DNA of 64,000 nucleotides from an uncultured Prevotellaceae bacterium (lineage in GTDB: Bacteria; Bacteroidota; Bacteroidia; Bacteroidales; Bacteroidaceae), in assembly GCA_902771155.1 (NCBI GenBank), contig CACXVS010000014.1:12280-76279 (forward strand), given 5' to 3'. The position numbers and the translations under genes are program-made. Below the pieces are notes generated by a model. It saw nothing but the letters and a program-made list of their open reading frames with translations, did not search any database and was not told the origin of the DNA. The number at the start of each line of letters is the position of its first letter. Position 1 is the stretch's first letter. Below are positions 1 through 9,046 of this stretch, one piece after another.

Positions 1-157
1 CGACGGTCTGTACCTGTGCATCTGGGAAGACAACAGGATGACGGGTGGCAAATTACGAACATCATGGGCTTACGAATACCAGCTCGATGTCAGACTGAGA
101 GGGGCCTATATCGAAGCGCCCGACTTCTGGTTGTTACAAGAAAATGTAAGTTATTAA
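1..157 (+). CDS. 3' end of an unrecognised protein (partial)
   Basis: An open frame enters from the left edge (first full codon at 2) and encodes about 51 residues before a TAA at 155-157. The tail contains W, Y and charged residues in alternation (for example AYEYQLDVRLRGAY), which would suit beta strands, and ends in LLQENVSY. The next gene starts 16 bp later on the same strand, so the two are probably co-transcribed. I do not recognise the family. The position before a plug-like secreted protein suggests an envelope protein, but that is inference only. Confidence 0.6.
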   Translation, partial: DGLYLCIWEDNRMTGGKLRTSWAYEYQLDVRLRGAYIEAPDFWLLQENVSY

Positions 158-173
158 AAAAGGTTCGGAAAAG

Positions 174-1457
174 ATGAGGAACAATACATTTCTACATTAT
201 TACATTATAACATTTTTAATTGTTTTCCCCCTTGCCTCGTTTGCTGCGACGATCGAGACCGACCGCACATGGTATCTTGCCGGGGAGGTGATGAAAGTCA
301 GCATCACCGATGACGATGCGCAGATAGCTTATACCGAACTATGTGACACACAGGGCCTTACGACAGGCATCGTAGTCGGCCTTCAGCAGGGCAAGGGCTC
401 TGGCATCATCGAACTGCCTGCCAATCTCCATAGTGGCTATTATGTATTGTCGGCCTATACACGCCACAGTGTCAAGGTGAATCACCAGCTTGTCGCCATT
501 GTCAACCCCCTTCACAAGAGTGTGGACGATGCCATCGAATGGGTAAAGGTCACCCACCCCGACTCACTGAGCTATCCTTCAGCCAGCGAGCCCTTCTCTG
601 CTGCTGATATGGCAGAGAAGAAGGAGGTCGGTGTGCGTGAGACAGAAGGACACATCATCAAGGCACGCGTCAAGAACGTCAATGACGGACATTCTTTCAG
701 CAGCTCTCAGATTCGGCCCTCCATCGGTATCGTAGGCAAGCAGATACACTATTTCGAGGGAAAGATGGTCAACGACTCCACTGCCGTCTTCTACACCTAC
801 GACATCCACGGCAAACAACCGCTGGTGCTCTCTGCAGTCACATCCACTGGTGTAAGCCTGCCCATCGAGTTGATCAGCCCGTTTGTCACCCTTCTTCCCA
901 AGAAGCTCCCCCAGCTCGTATTCCACTACAATCGCAGTGAGGTCGAAGCCCGTTCCATCGACATGCAGCGCCATCAGATGGCCATCACCCCCGCCAAGCG
1001 CGAACTGCAGATTGGTGTGCTTGACGACGGTATGTCGGAAGAAGCCATACCATTAGAGTACGACGAGACGCTATATGGCGCCCAACCCTATCTGAGCTAT
1101 AACCTTGACGAGTACCGTCAGTTTCTCTCCATCAGGGAGGTGCTCGTGGAATATGTGAACTGTGTCGGAAACAGGAAGGTCAACGACGTCACTCAACTGG
1201 TAGTCCACACCGATCTGGATTCCTATATGAGCTCATGGCCCTCACTTGTGCTGATCGACGGTATGCCAGTCATCAACATGGAGCGGCTTCTGAACTATGA
1301 TGCCCGTCGTGTTCACTATATCAACATCTACGGTGGTCAATACACATTTGGCAACAGCATCTACAACGGCATCCTGTCGTTTGTAACCCGCTCTGGTCGC
1401 CTCACTAACTACCCCACCGAGCCCAACACCCAGTATCTGGTATATCAATTCCCCTGA
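174..1457 (+). CDS. Secreted protein with MG2-like and TonB-plug-like regions
   Basis: This 427-residue protein has a signal peptide (hydrophobic stretch about 7-24 ending LASFAA). Residues 25-100 (TDRTWYLAGEVMKVSI, later GYYVLSAYTRHS) resemble the MG2 beta-sandwich seen in Bacteroidetes macroglobulin-like surface proteins. The C-terminal 90 residues contain SLVLIDGMPV followed by a segment with INIYGG and SIYNGILSFVTRSG, which looks like the plug domain of a TonB-dependent receptor (VLIDGVPV...IEVLRG.SALYG). No beta-barrel follows, so it is not a complete receptor. Such proteins usually sit near outer-membrane transport genes, and this one follows another open frame by 16 bp. The function is unknown; the domain calls are by eye. 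Confidence 0.7.
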   Translation: MRNNTFLHYYIITFLIVFPLASFAATIETDRTWYLAGEVMKVSITDDDAQIAYTELCDTQGLTTGIVVGLQQGKGSGIIELPANLHSGYYVLSAYTRHSVKVNHQLVAIVNPLHKSVDDAIEWVKVTHPDSLSYPSASEPFSAADMAEKKEVGVRETEGHIIKARVKNVNDGHSFSSSQIRPSIGIVGKQIHYFEGKMVNDSTAVFYTYDIHGKQPLVLSAVTSTGVSLPIELISPFVTLLPKKLPQLVFHYNRSEVEARSIDMQRHQMAITPAKRELQIGVLDDGMSEEAIPLEYDETLYGAQPYLSYNLDEYRQFLSIREVLVEYVNCVGNRKVNDVTQLVVHTDLDSYMSSWPSLVLIDGMPVINMERLLNYDARRVHYINIYGGQYTFGNSIYNGILSFVTRSGRLTNYPTEPNTQYLVYQFP

Positions 1458-1513
1458 GGAAGCCACAAATGCTGTTTTTTTAGTAAAAATAGCGGTAGAA
1501 TATAAAATTGTTG

Positions 1514-1521
1514 TATTTTTG
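1514..1521 (+). promoter_or_regulatory. Bacteroidetes -7 promoter element for the ECF sigma gene
   Basis: TATTTTTG fits the TAnnTTTG -7 consensus and lies 64 bp before the sigma-factor start. No convincing TTTG is seen 19-21 bp upstream. It is the only such match between the two genes. Confidence 0.5.
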
Positions 1522-1585
1522 CAGGGCCAGGGGGTGATGACTTCTCTGGCTCATCTGTATATATAAGTAGAAACAGCGAGAAAAA

Positions 1586-2077
1586 ATGCAGATCAAAGAA
1601 CAACAATTCAAAGAACTCTTCCTCTCGGAGTATGGCAGGATGTACAAGGCAGCCTACATTCTGCTGGGCGACGAAGACGAGGCGAAGGACGCAGTACAGG
1701 ACGTCTTCGCTAAGCTGTGGGCAGGTACCATCCCACTGAAAGAGGAGTCGCAGAGAACGTTCTTGCTGACCTGTGTCCGTAATCGCTGCCTCAACATCAT
1801 TGCACACCGTCAGACGAAGCAGGAGGCCATCAGACTCCTGACGTCAGAAGCAATCGCCAGTGAAACGTATGACGATGAAATCATCGAAATGGTGAATCGC
1901 TACGTCGATGAGAAGCTCACGCCTCAGACCAGTCGCATCATCAAGATGCACTTCGACGAGGACCAGTCGTACAAGGAGATATCCAACTCGCTGGATATCA
2001 GTCTGTCGGCTGTCAACAAGCACATTGTGCAAGGGTTGAGGAAACTACGTTCAACTTTTAAAAGCAGAGAAGTATGA
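1586..2077 (+). CDS. ECF-family RNA polymerase sigma factor
   Basis: A 163-residue sigma-70 family protein with region 2 at about 8-75 (FLSEYGRMYKAAYILLGDEDEAKDAVQDVFAKLW is the 2.1-2.2 core) and region 4 at about 105-160 (ISNSLDISLSAVNKHIVQGLRKL is the helix-turn-helix). It has the normal length and layout of Bacteroidetes ECF factors that work with FecR-type anti-sigma proteins. The stop codon overlaps the start of the next gene by 4 bp, and that gene encodes the probable anti-sigma partner. A TonB-type outer-membrane protein follows, giving the usual sigma/anti-sigma/receptor arrangement for surface-signalled control. Confidence 0.92.
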   Translation: MQIKEQQFKELFLSEYGRMYKAAYILLGDEDEAKDAVQDVFAKLWAGTIPLKEESQRTFLLTCVRNRCLNIIAHRQTKQEAIRLLTSEAIASETYDDEIIEMVNRYVDEKLTPQTSRIIKMHFDEDQSYKEISNSLDISLSAVNKHIVQGLRKLRSTFKSREV

Positions 2078-2643
2078 AGAGAGAAGAACAGATCAGGATG
2101 TTGCTACACCCTGAGAAATACACAGATGAGCAACTCGACCAGATATTGGACGAGGTGAATATTCCTGTGCCTGATGCCAACGAGGAATGGGCGACATTCA
2201 ACAATGAGGAAATGGAAGAATTGAAAAATGCAGGTTCTTTCAACTCTATCAAGAAGATGGCCGCTATGTTGGTGGGTGTGCTGATGCTTTCGGGCATCGC
2301 CTACGCCACAATCGCCCATTTCATCGGGACAGACGAGAAGCCCAAGGCGGCTATTACGGAGCGCAAACCCGATGTTGACAAGGTTGAGAAGACCTACGGC
2401 ATGGAGATGACCCCCACGAAAAAAGCCCCTGTGGTATTCAATAATGTGGAACTTCAGCAGATTATGCAGTATATGGCCGATGGCTATGATGTCAAGGTAG
2501 AGTTTAAGAACAAGGCAGCAGGCAGCATCCGCTTCTATCTGCAGTGGGAGGCCGACGACACCCTTCAGGAGATTATCGACAAGATCAACCACTTCGAGAA
2601 AGTGCATCTGACACTCAACGAAGAGACCATCACCATTGAATAA
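2074..2643 (+). CDS. Minimal FecR-like anti-sigma factor (TM plus DUF4974)
   Basis: A 189-residue protein translationally coupled to the sigma factor (ATGA overlap). Residues 1-65 are an acidic cytoplasmic segment, 66-88 a single transmembrane helix (AAMLVGVLMLSGIAYATIAHFIG), and 120-189 match the DUF4974 domain that closes FecR proteins (VVFNNVELQQIMQYMA, then a strand-rich end with TLQEIIDKIN). The FecR domain that normally sits between the helix and DUF4974 is absent: the linker is only about 30 residues. By position and topology it should hold the upstream sigma factor at the inner membrane and respond to the downstream outer-membrane protein. Assignment as anti-sigma is inferred from context and DUF4974. 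Confidence 0.8.
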   Translation: MKREEQIRMLLHPEKYTDEQLDQILDEVNIPVPDANEEWATFNNEEMEELKNAGSFNSIKKMAAMLVGVLMLSGIAYATIAHFIGTDEKPKAAITERKPDVDKVEKTYGMEMTPTKKAPVVFNNVELQQIMQYMADGYDVKVEFKNKAAGSIRFYLQWEADDTLQEIIDKINHFEKVHLTLNEETITIE

Positions 2644-2652
2644 GCACGCACT

Positions 2653-5212
2653 ATGAAAAGGATACATATACTCTTATTGTGCCTTGTTGCCATGAGCGCA
2701 AGGGCACAGCAGTTATCACACGACTTCCAGAATGTATCGCTCAGCGAAGCCCTGATCTGGATTGATCATGCCCAGGACGACTATAAACTTAACTTTATCT
2801 TCGATGAATTGGAGGATTTTACGGTCACCACCCGTCTGGAGAACGTATCAGTAAAAGATGCCGTGCGCCAGGTTTGCGGATTCTACCCCATGCACCTTAC
2901 CTTCGACCACCAGGATATCTTCATCGAGTGCACCCAGAAAGAGGACACAAAGGTCATCGGACGTGTGGTCGATGAAAGCGGCAAACCCATAGAATTCGCT
3001 AATATCTCATTGCATGGCGCTGCAGATCCCAATAGCAGTAACGGTAATTCCACATACATCAATGGCGGTGTCAGCAATGAGAATGGTAACTTCGTGATTC
3101 CCTGCAAGGCCCGGCAGATCACCCTGAAGGTATCATATATCGGCTATAAGACAGTCACTCGCAACATCAGCGTGGGCCATATCGGCACCATCACCCTCCA
3201 GCCAGAGACCTATATGGTGAAAGGCGTAGAGATAAAGGGTGAGATTCCACAATACAAGGCAGCTCAAGGCGGACTGACTGTAGATGTGCTACACTCCATC
3301 CTGCATGATGTGGGTACGGCTGACGACCTGTTGTCGATGATACCCATGGTTCAGGGTAAGGATGGCCAGTTTGAGGTGTTGGCCAAGGGCGAGCCTGAGA
3401 TCTATATCAATAATAAAAAGGTACGCGATAAGAGCGAACTGAAACAACTGAAGTCGGTAGATATCAAGAGCGTCGACGTGATTACGGCTCCTGGTGCCAA
3501 GTACAATGCCGAGGTGAATGCCGTCATTCGCATCAAGACGCTGAAACCCCAGGGCGACGGATTCAGTCTGATGGCAACCACTCAGACGTGGAAGAACAAC
3601 AAGTGGAACAACTATAGCGATCTGACCTTAAAGTATCGCACAGGCGGACTGGAAGCCTTTGCCAACGTGGCACTCGACAACGGTCATTACAGCAACGACC
3701 AGGACCTTGATCAGGAAATGCACATCAGTAAGGATCTGATTAATGTTCAAATGGATGTGCCAGGAAGAAGTAGTTGGACGGTGATAGCGTATCAGGCAGG
3801 CCTGAGTTATAACTTCAATGTTGACCATTCCGTCGGACTGAGTTTTTCGTCGCAGAAAAACCTATATACTCATTACAACACTGTGATGCAGCAGCACTAT
3901 CTGAAAAACGGGGCGTTCTACGGTGACGTGCTTCTGAAAACGGACATCAGCGAAAAAGACAAACCCGTCTGGGAACTGAATGGCTATTATGTGGGCAAGG
4001 CTGGTAAACTGGGCATCGACCTGAACGCCACCCTACTGCGGCACGAATCAGAGGATCATAACAACCAACACGAACTGAGCGAAGAACTCGGCAACCGTAC
4101 AATCACCACCCTGACCAATGAGAATCGTCGGATGATAGCCGGTAAACTGGTACTGGACTATCCCGTCTGGAAGGGTGTGCTGAGCGGCGGATCAGAGGTG
4201 ACAAGCACAGAGAGCCAAGGTCAACCAGGAGAACATCATTCCAGAGTCCGACAACGAGATGAAAGAGAATAATATTGCCGGCTTTGCTGAATATGATTTG
4301 CAACTGGGCGATTGGCATCTGAATGCAGGCCTCAGATATGAGCATGTATCGGCTGAATACACCTCATTCGGCATCAGGCAGGAGGAACCTAGTCGCACCT
4401 ATAATGACTGGTTCCCCAACCTCTCAGCAGCCTGGCAGAAGGGTAAGTGGGGGGCTCAGTTGAGTTACAGCAAACGTATTACCCGACCTCCTTATAGTAT
4501 GTTATCTTCAATGATCATATATGACAACCGCATGTTCTATCAAAGTGGCAACCCGCTGCTACGTCCTTCTGTTCGCCAGAGCATCGACTTCAACCTCACC
4601 TATTCGTGGCTGAACTTCATGACAGGTTTTACCCGCGAGAACGATTTCTTCACCCATACATCCAAAATATATGACGAGGAAAAAGAGATTGGCATATTTA
4701 TACCAGAAAACTTCGACCATCAGGATCGTGTCTATGCCACCCTTGTCGCTTCGCCCAAATTCGGCTTCTGGCAACCACAGGCCACGTTGCACTACTACCA
4801 GCAGATGTTCGATGCCGAGAAATACGGTGCGCCTGAGAAACTGAACAAGCCCGAATTCAGTTTCAACCTGAACAGTTGGTTCGTGGTTGGAGAGACAGCC
4901 AAGGCGCTACTGCAAGTCAACTATACGGGTAGCAACCACTGGGGACTCATGTATCGCGGTAGCAATTTCATCGTGAACGCCCGACTGCAAAAATCTTTCT
5001 TGAAGGGAAAGTTGTCGGCTACGCTCTATGCCAACGATATCTTCCGCACGGCCAGAAATAAGGTAACTTCCTACTATGCCATCGGCAAGACGGCCCAAGA
5101 CGACTACAACTATACACAATGTGTGGGTATCACCCTCAGTTATAACTTCAACGCCAGCAATTCGAAATATAAAGGAACTGGTGCCGGTAATGAGGAGAAA
5201 AACAGACTGTAA
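2653..5212 (+). pseudogene. TonB-type outer-membrane beta-barrel protein, frameshifted
   Basis: Two abutting frames encode one protein of about 853 residues. The first (2653-4272) has a signal peptide, an STN-like secretin/TonB N-terminal domain (about 30-95, ending DIFIE), a carboxypeptidase-regulatory-like beta domain (about 98-180), a plug-like segment with an INNKKVRDKSELKQL motif, and the first barrel strands. It then runs into an unrelated tail after GSEVTSTES. The second frame resumes normal sequence before 4259 (NIIPESDNEMKENNIAGFAEYD) and continues through the barrel (RPPYSMLSSM, SGNPLLRPS) to 5212. The shift is from frame 1 to frame 2, consistent with one extra base or two missing bases at about 4205-4232. 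It belongs to the outer-membrane beta-barrel family close to SusC/TonB receptors and is the likely surface sensor of the sigma/anti-sigma pair. It may be an assembly error, a true pseudogene or a phase-off allele. Confidence 0.85.
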
Positions 5213-5232
5213 GCAAATAAAACACGATTTAT

Positions 5233-5264
5233 TTTGTTTTTTAGACCGATTTGCACTATCTTTG
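5233..5264 (+). promoter_or_regulatory. Promoter of the histidine kinase gene
   Basis: TTTG at 5233-5236 and TATCTTTG at 5257-5264 are separated by 20 bp, a full match to the Bacteroidetes -33/-7 consensus. The -7 box ends only 8 bp before the most plausible ATG (5273), so the transcript would be nearly leaderless. The box overlaps the longer open frame starting at 5234, arguing against that upstream start. Confidence 0.8.
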
Positions 5265-5272
5265 CAGACGGC

Positions 5273-6568
5273 ATGCAGAAAAACAAATATAAATATGTGT
5301 CGGTAGGGGCGATGGTGGCAGTGATGCTGCTATTGGGACTCTACATGTGGATGACGTATCGCTCTGAAGTGAGGGATATCTCGGAAAAGGCTGGTAACCA
5401 GTTGCCTTGGGCGATGTTCTACGAAAGTTACAATCGCGCTGAGATCCTCTCGAAGGGCGATACGCTCAGTCTGCCTGAATTGCGTGGCGACCTCTCGCTG
5501 GTTTCATCGGTAGAGGGCATGAACGACGTACTGAGTCGCAGATACCACTCTGAGGTGTCGCTCGACACACTGGCCCTCTTTGTTGACAGTCTGCTCAGTG
5601 TGGTCAATCTGGACCGCAATTTCACCATCCTCGAAGTGGATCATCAAGGGAAGGCACTCAGGCAGAGCAATGACCAGCTGACCACCACCTCACTGAAAAC
5701 CAGGGTGTTCAGCATCAGGCGCGACCAGTCGAAAGGGCTTCAGCTGGCCCTCAACAATCCCTACCCCACACTGGCTCGCAGACTCAGTCCGCTTTTTCTG
5801 GCCAGTGCCATCATCCTGATACTCTTTGGGGCTATCCTGCTGAGACTGTTGCGCTATCTCGACGAACAGAAACTGATGGCCGACCTCCGGAACGACTTCT
5901 CTTATGCGATGGTTCACGACATGAAGTCGCCCCTTTCGAGCATCATCATGGGATCGAGGTTCCTGCATAGCGGCAAGGTGGACAACAAACCTGAGATCAA
6001 GGAAAAGTACTTCTCGATCATTGAGAGCGAGGCTGAGCACCTGTTGGCTCTGGTAAACAAGTTGCTTACCATCTCTAAGTTGGAAAACAAGAAATTGATA
6101 CTGAACAAACAGACGGTAAATCTGGAGGCAGTTGTCGATGATATCGTGGAGAAAGCGAAGGCAAAATCGGAGAAAAACATCGATTTCATCGTAGATTTGC
6201 TGGAGAAACACGTGGTGGCAGATGAGCAATATCTCACTGAAGCCATCTCGAATCTGATCGACAACGCCATCAAATATTCCAAAGACCAGATCAAGATCAG
6301 TATTACCTCCCAGAACAGCGACAAATACGTACTCCTGAAGGTGCGCGACAATGGCATCGGCATCTCGAAGGAAGATCAGCTGATTATCTTCGACAAGTTT
6401 GGCAGAGCAGCTGTTCATGAGCACAACCGCAAGGGAGGTGTGTCAGGCTTTGGCTTGGGGCTGAACTACGTGGATCAGGTGATGCAGGCCCATGGGGGAA
6501 AGGTCACCGTATCGAGCGAGAAAGACAAATATTCAGAATTCACCTTATTTATACCTAAGAACGTATGA
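5273..6568 (+). CDS. Two-component sensor histidine kinase
   Basis: From ATG 5273 the protein has 431 residues. The frame is open from 5234, but that start lies inside the promoter. Transmembrane helices are at about 7-27 and 172-194, with a periplasmic sensing region of about 145 residues between them that matches no domain I recognise. The HisKA region has the phosphoacceptor His215 (VHDMKSPLSS). The ATPase domain shows the N-box (NLIDNAIKYS), the G1 box (DNGIGIS) and the G2 box (GFGLGLNYV). It autophosphorylates and passes phosphate to the response regulator, whose gene overlaps its stop by 4 bp. The signal is unknown. Confidence 0.93.
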   Translation: MQKNKYKYVSVGAMVAVMLLLGLYMWMTYRSEVRDISEKAGNQLPWAMFYESYNRAEILSKGDTLSLPELRGDLSLVSSVEGMNDVLSRRYHSEVSLDTLALFVDSLLSVVNLDRNFTILEVDHQGKALRQSNDQLTTTSLKTRVFSIRRDQSKGLQLALNNPYPTLARRLSPLFLASAIILILFGAILLRLLRYLDEQKLMADLRNDFSYAMVHDMKSPLSSIIMGSRFLHSGKVDNKPEIKEKYFSIIESEAEHLLALVNKLLTISKLENKKLILNKQTVNLEAVVDDIVEKAKAKSEKNIDFIVDLLEKHVVADEQYLTEAISNLIDNAIKYSKDQIKISITSQNSDKYVLLKVRDNGIGISKEDQLIIFDKFGRAAVHEHNRKGGVSGFGLGLNYVDQVMQAHGGKVTVSSEKDKYSEFTLFIPKNV

Positions 6569-7263
6569 TCAAGCTATTACTCGTGGAAGACGATGCCTCG
6601 CTGGCATATATCGAGAAGACAGGACTGGAGGATATCATAGGCGGTTACGAAGTGACCACTGCTACCAATGGCAAAGAGGGCTTGAAGGCCTGGCAGGAAC
6701 TGCGACCCGACGTGATTATCTCTGACATCGACATGCCAGTGATGAACGGTTTCGAGATGGTGGAGCGCATCAGGGAGACGGATCAGGACGTGATCATCAT
6801 CTTCACCTCGGCCCTCACCTCGCCCAACGACGTAAAGGCAGGCTACCGTCTGGGTATCAACAACTATGTGAAGAAGCCCTTCGTGCCCGAAGAACTCGAT
6901 GCTCATATTCAGGCACTTATGAAGATGCGCGGGGGTGCCAAAACACAAAAGGAGACCAGCCACTATAAACTGGGGAAATACACCCTCGATGCAGACCATG
7001 CCACCTTGCGAAACGACGATACCAACGAGGCCCAGACCATCACCCAGCGTGAGGCCCAGATCCTGCAGTTACTTGCTGAAAACAAGAACAATGTAGTGCG
7101 CAGAGAGGCCATCCTCAGCCGTTTCTGGAATACTGAGGACGACTACTTCGCCAGCCGTTCGCTCGACGTCTTCGTCAACAAGCTCCGTAAGTTGCTGGCC
7201 AACGAGCCAAAAATAGAGCTGAAGACTATCAGGGGCATTGGTCTTCAGCTGATTATCAAATGA
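6565..7263 (+). CDS. OmpR/PhoB-family response regulator
   Basis: A 232-residue regulator with a receiver domain at 1-120 (acidic pocket E8-D9-D10, phosphoacceptor Asp54 in ISDIDMPVMNG, conserved Lys in YVKKPF) and a winged-helix DNA-binding domain at about 135-232 (ITQREAQILQLLAENKNNVVRREAIL, SLDVFVNKLRKLL, IRGIGLQL). It overlaps the kinase gene by 4 bp and is certainly its partner. The stop codon is directly followed by the stop of a convergent gene, with no space for a terminator between them. Confidence 0.95.
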   Translation: MIKLLLVEDDASLAYIEKTGLEDIIGGYEVTTATNGKEGLKAWQELRPDVIISDIDMPVMNGFEMVERIRETDQDVIIIFTSALTSPNDVKAGYRLGINNYVKKPFVPEELDAHIQALMKMRGGAKTQKETSHYKLGKYTLDADHATLRNDDTNEAQTITQREAQILQLLAENKNNVVRREAILSRFWNTEDDYFASRSLDVFVNKLRKLLANEPKIELKTIRGIGLQLIIK

Positions 7264-8484
7264 TTACAAGTTCAGGCGCAAGCCCAACTGCAAGTTGAAG
7301 TTGGTGGGTTTATCCTTGAAGAAATTACGTACCTTGCTACCATTATTGAAGTAGTACTTCACACCTGGCTCTACATAGATGCCCAGTTGAGGGATGATGT
7401 CGTACTGCAGACCTAAAGCGCCCTGCATACTGAACTGAGCCCGGTCCTTGTCATAAGGAATATCAGTACCACCAGATATCATCTTTGCCTCCAGACAGAA
7501 GTCCACCTGACCACCAGCAGTGGCATAGACTTTCAAGCCCTTATAGCCCCAAAGCAGATACTGAGCACTCAAGGGAATGCCCAGATAATAAAGTGTCTGT
7601 TGCTTCTCCAGCTCATAGCCATTGACGATGTTGGTAAAGTCGGAACGCAAACGTGTATAGACGATACCAGAAGAGAGAGAAATCCTCGATGAAATGGGGA
7701 TTTTTGTCGTCAGACCGAAGGATATGGGCTGATAGTGTTTCTGACGCTCCTCGTAGTTATAGAGATAGACTATATCGCCCTGACGGGTTGAAGCCTGAAT
7801 GAGGGAGTAATCGTAGTTTGCCAACTGATTCGGACTCATCAGCACCCCATTCCTATTCGACCAAGAACCCAAATCGTTAGAGGCAAAGAGACTGAAGCTG
7901 GTGCCCTGATGCTTCCGACGCTTGGCCTCGGCAATCTTGGCATCGAGTTCGCGAATCACTTTTTCCGTTTCTCTCTGTTCAGGAAGCGTTGTTTCAGGTT
8001 TGGGGGTTCTCTCAGGTTCAGCTTGAGGCTGTTCAGGTTGAGGCTGAGGAGCATCAGATTGAACAAAAGTCTGAGGGGATTCAGGTTGAGTCGGAGTCTC
8101 CTGAGCTGTCGATGGCTCAGAATCAGAAACCAAGTCCTGAATAGAAATCTCATCCGTCTTTACCTCATCCTTATTTGTCTGAGAGGGGTCGTCTTTCTCC
8201 GATTTCATCGGTATTTTTCGCTTCGTTGTCTCCACAGAGGCATCTGCTATTGAAGCGCTTTGGCTATCATTAGTCCACAACAGGTAACCACCACCAAGCA
8301 GCAATCCAACAAGGGACGCAGCTACTGCCCACCTACCCCACAAGGGAATAGTGCGAGCAGACTGACGCTTTCCAGACTTTTCAATCAAGCGAGCCTCGAT
8401 GCCAGCCCACAGATCGTCTGGAACAGACTCTTCGTAGTCTGCCAGCTTATCGCGGAGCTGTTGGGTCCAATCTTCTTGTTTCAT
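7264..8484 (-). CDS. Dual-membrane-spanning anti-sigma factor (Dma-like)
   Basis: A 406-residue protein with an unusual layout. Residues 1-45 are a cytoplasmic segment (WTQQLRDKLADYEESVPDDLWAGIEARL) of the kind found in Bacteroidetes anti-sigma proteins. Residues 48-69 form a transmembrane helix, about 85-180 are a Pro/Gln/Glu-rich spacer followed by a charged helix (EKVIRELDAKIAEAKRRK), and about 195-406 form an outer-membrane beta-barrel ending in LQLGLRLNL with a terminal hydrophobic residue. Such a protein would be anchored in the inner membrane, cross the periplasm and insert in the outer membrane. This matches the Dma anti-sigma class described in Bacteroides. It overlaps the upstream ECF sigma gene by 4 bp, its evident partner. 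Confidence 0.82.
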   Translation of the reverse strand: MKQEDWTQQLRDKLADYEESVPDDLWAGIEARLIEKSGKRQSARTIPLWGRWAVAASLVGLLLGGGYLLWTNDSQSASIADASVETTKRKIPMKSEKDDPSQTNKDEVKTDEISIQDLVSDSEPSTAQETPTQPESPQTFVQSDAPQPQPEQPQAEPERTPKPETTLPEQRETEKVIRELDAKIAEAKRRKHQGTSFSLFASNDLGSWSNRNGVLMSPNQLANYDYSLIQASTRQGDIVYLYNYEERQKHYQPISFGLTTKIPISSRISLSSGIVYTRLRSDFTNIVNGYELEKQQTLYYLGIPLSAQYLLWGYKGLKVYATAGGQVDFCLEAKMISGGTDIPYDKDRAQFSMQGALGLQYDIIPQLGIYVEPGVKYYFNNGSKVRNFFKDKPTNFNLQLGLRLNL

Positions 8485-9038
8485 ATTCCTTGTGAGTTTA
8501 AATAGTCGTCAATCATCTTCTTGAGTAGGATTTTCGCCCTGGAGAACTGGGAGGCAGAGGATGATTCCTTGATGCCTAACCTTTGGGCGATTTCCCGATG
8601 CGAGAGTTTTTCGAATACGTGGAGGTTCAGTACCAGTCTGAACCCTGCAGGCAGTCGTCCTATCATCCCGTTGAGAATGTCAGGCGGTATTTTCTGTATA
8701 TCAGGCGGTTCCTCGTCGATGAATTCGGGCATTTCTGCTGGTCGCTGAATCACCAGATGCATCCGTTCATGGGTGGTGACCCAGTCGATGGCCTGATTCA
8801 TCACCACCTTCGCCACCCAACTCTTCAGCGATCCCTCGCCCCGATAATCGAAAGTGGCGACGCTTTTCAGGATCTTCACGAAACTGTCTTGCACCATGTC
8901 CTTAGCGTCTTCACGATCATGGATATATCGCAGACTGATGGCCATGACATAAGCAGAGTATCTGTCGTAAAGGCGTCGCAACGCCTGACGATCGCCTCTG
9001 TATATAGCGTCGAGCAGTTGCCTCTCGGTCTCCACCAC
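8481..9038 (-). CDS. ECF-family RNA polymerase sigma factor
   Basis: A 185-residue sigma factor with region 2 at about 10-80 (LYDRYSAYVMAISLRYIHDREDAKDMVQDSFVKIL) and region 4 at about 125-180 (LPAGFRLVLNLHVFEKLSHREIAQRLGIKESSSASQFSRAKILLKK). The start is a GTG at 9038, 8 bp after the stop of the upstream lipoprotein; no ATG is available in the right place. The gene overlaps the Dma-like anti-sigma gene by 4 bp. In Bacteroides, factors paired with Dma proteins control envelope and vesicle functions; that this one does so is inference from context. Confidence 0.93.
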   Translation of the reverse strand: MVETERQLLDAIYRGDRQALRRLYDRYSAYVMAISLRYIHDREDAKDMVQDSFVKILKSVATFDYRGEGSLKSWVAKVVMNQAIDWVTTHERMHLVIQRPAEMPEFIDEEPPDIQKIPPDILNGMIGRLPAGFRLVLNLHVFEKLSHREIAQRLGIKESSSASQFSRAKILLKKMIDDYLNSQGI

Positions 9039-9046
9039 GGTAAGTC

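Noticed and set aside
5690..6424. 244-residue open frame opposite the histidine kinase
   Set aside because: It overlaps conserved kinase motifs on the other strand and has no start context or domain.
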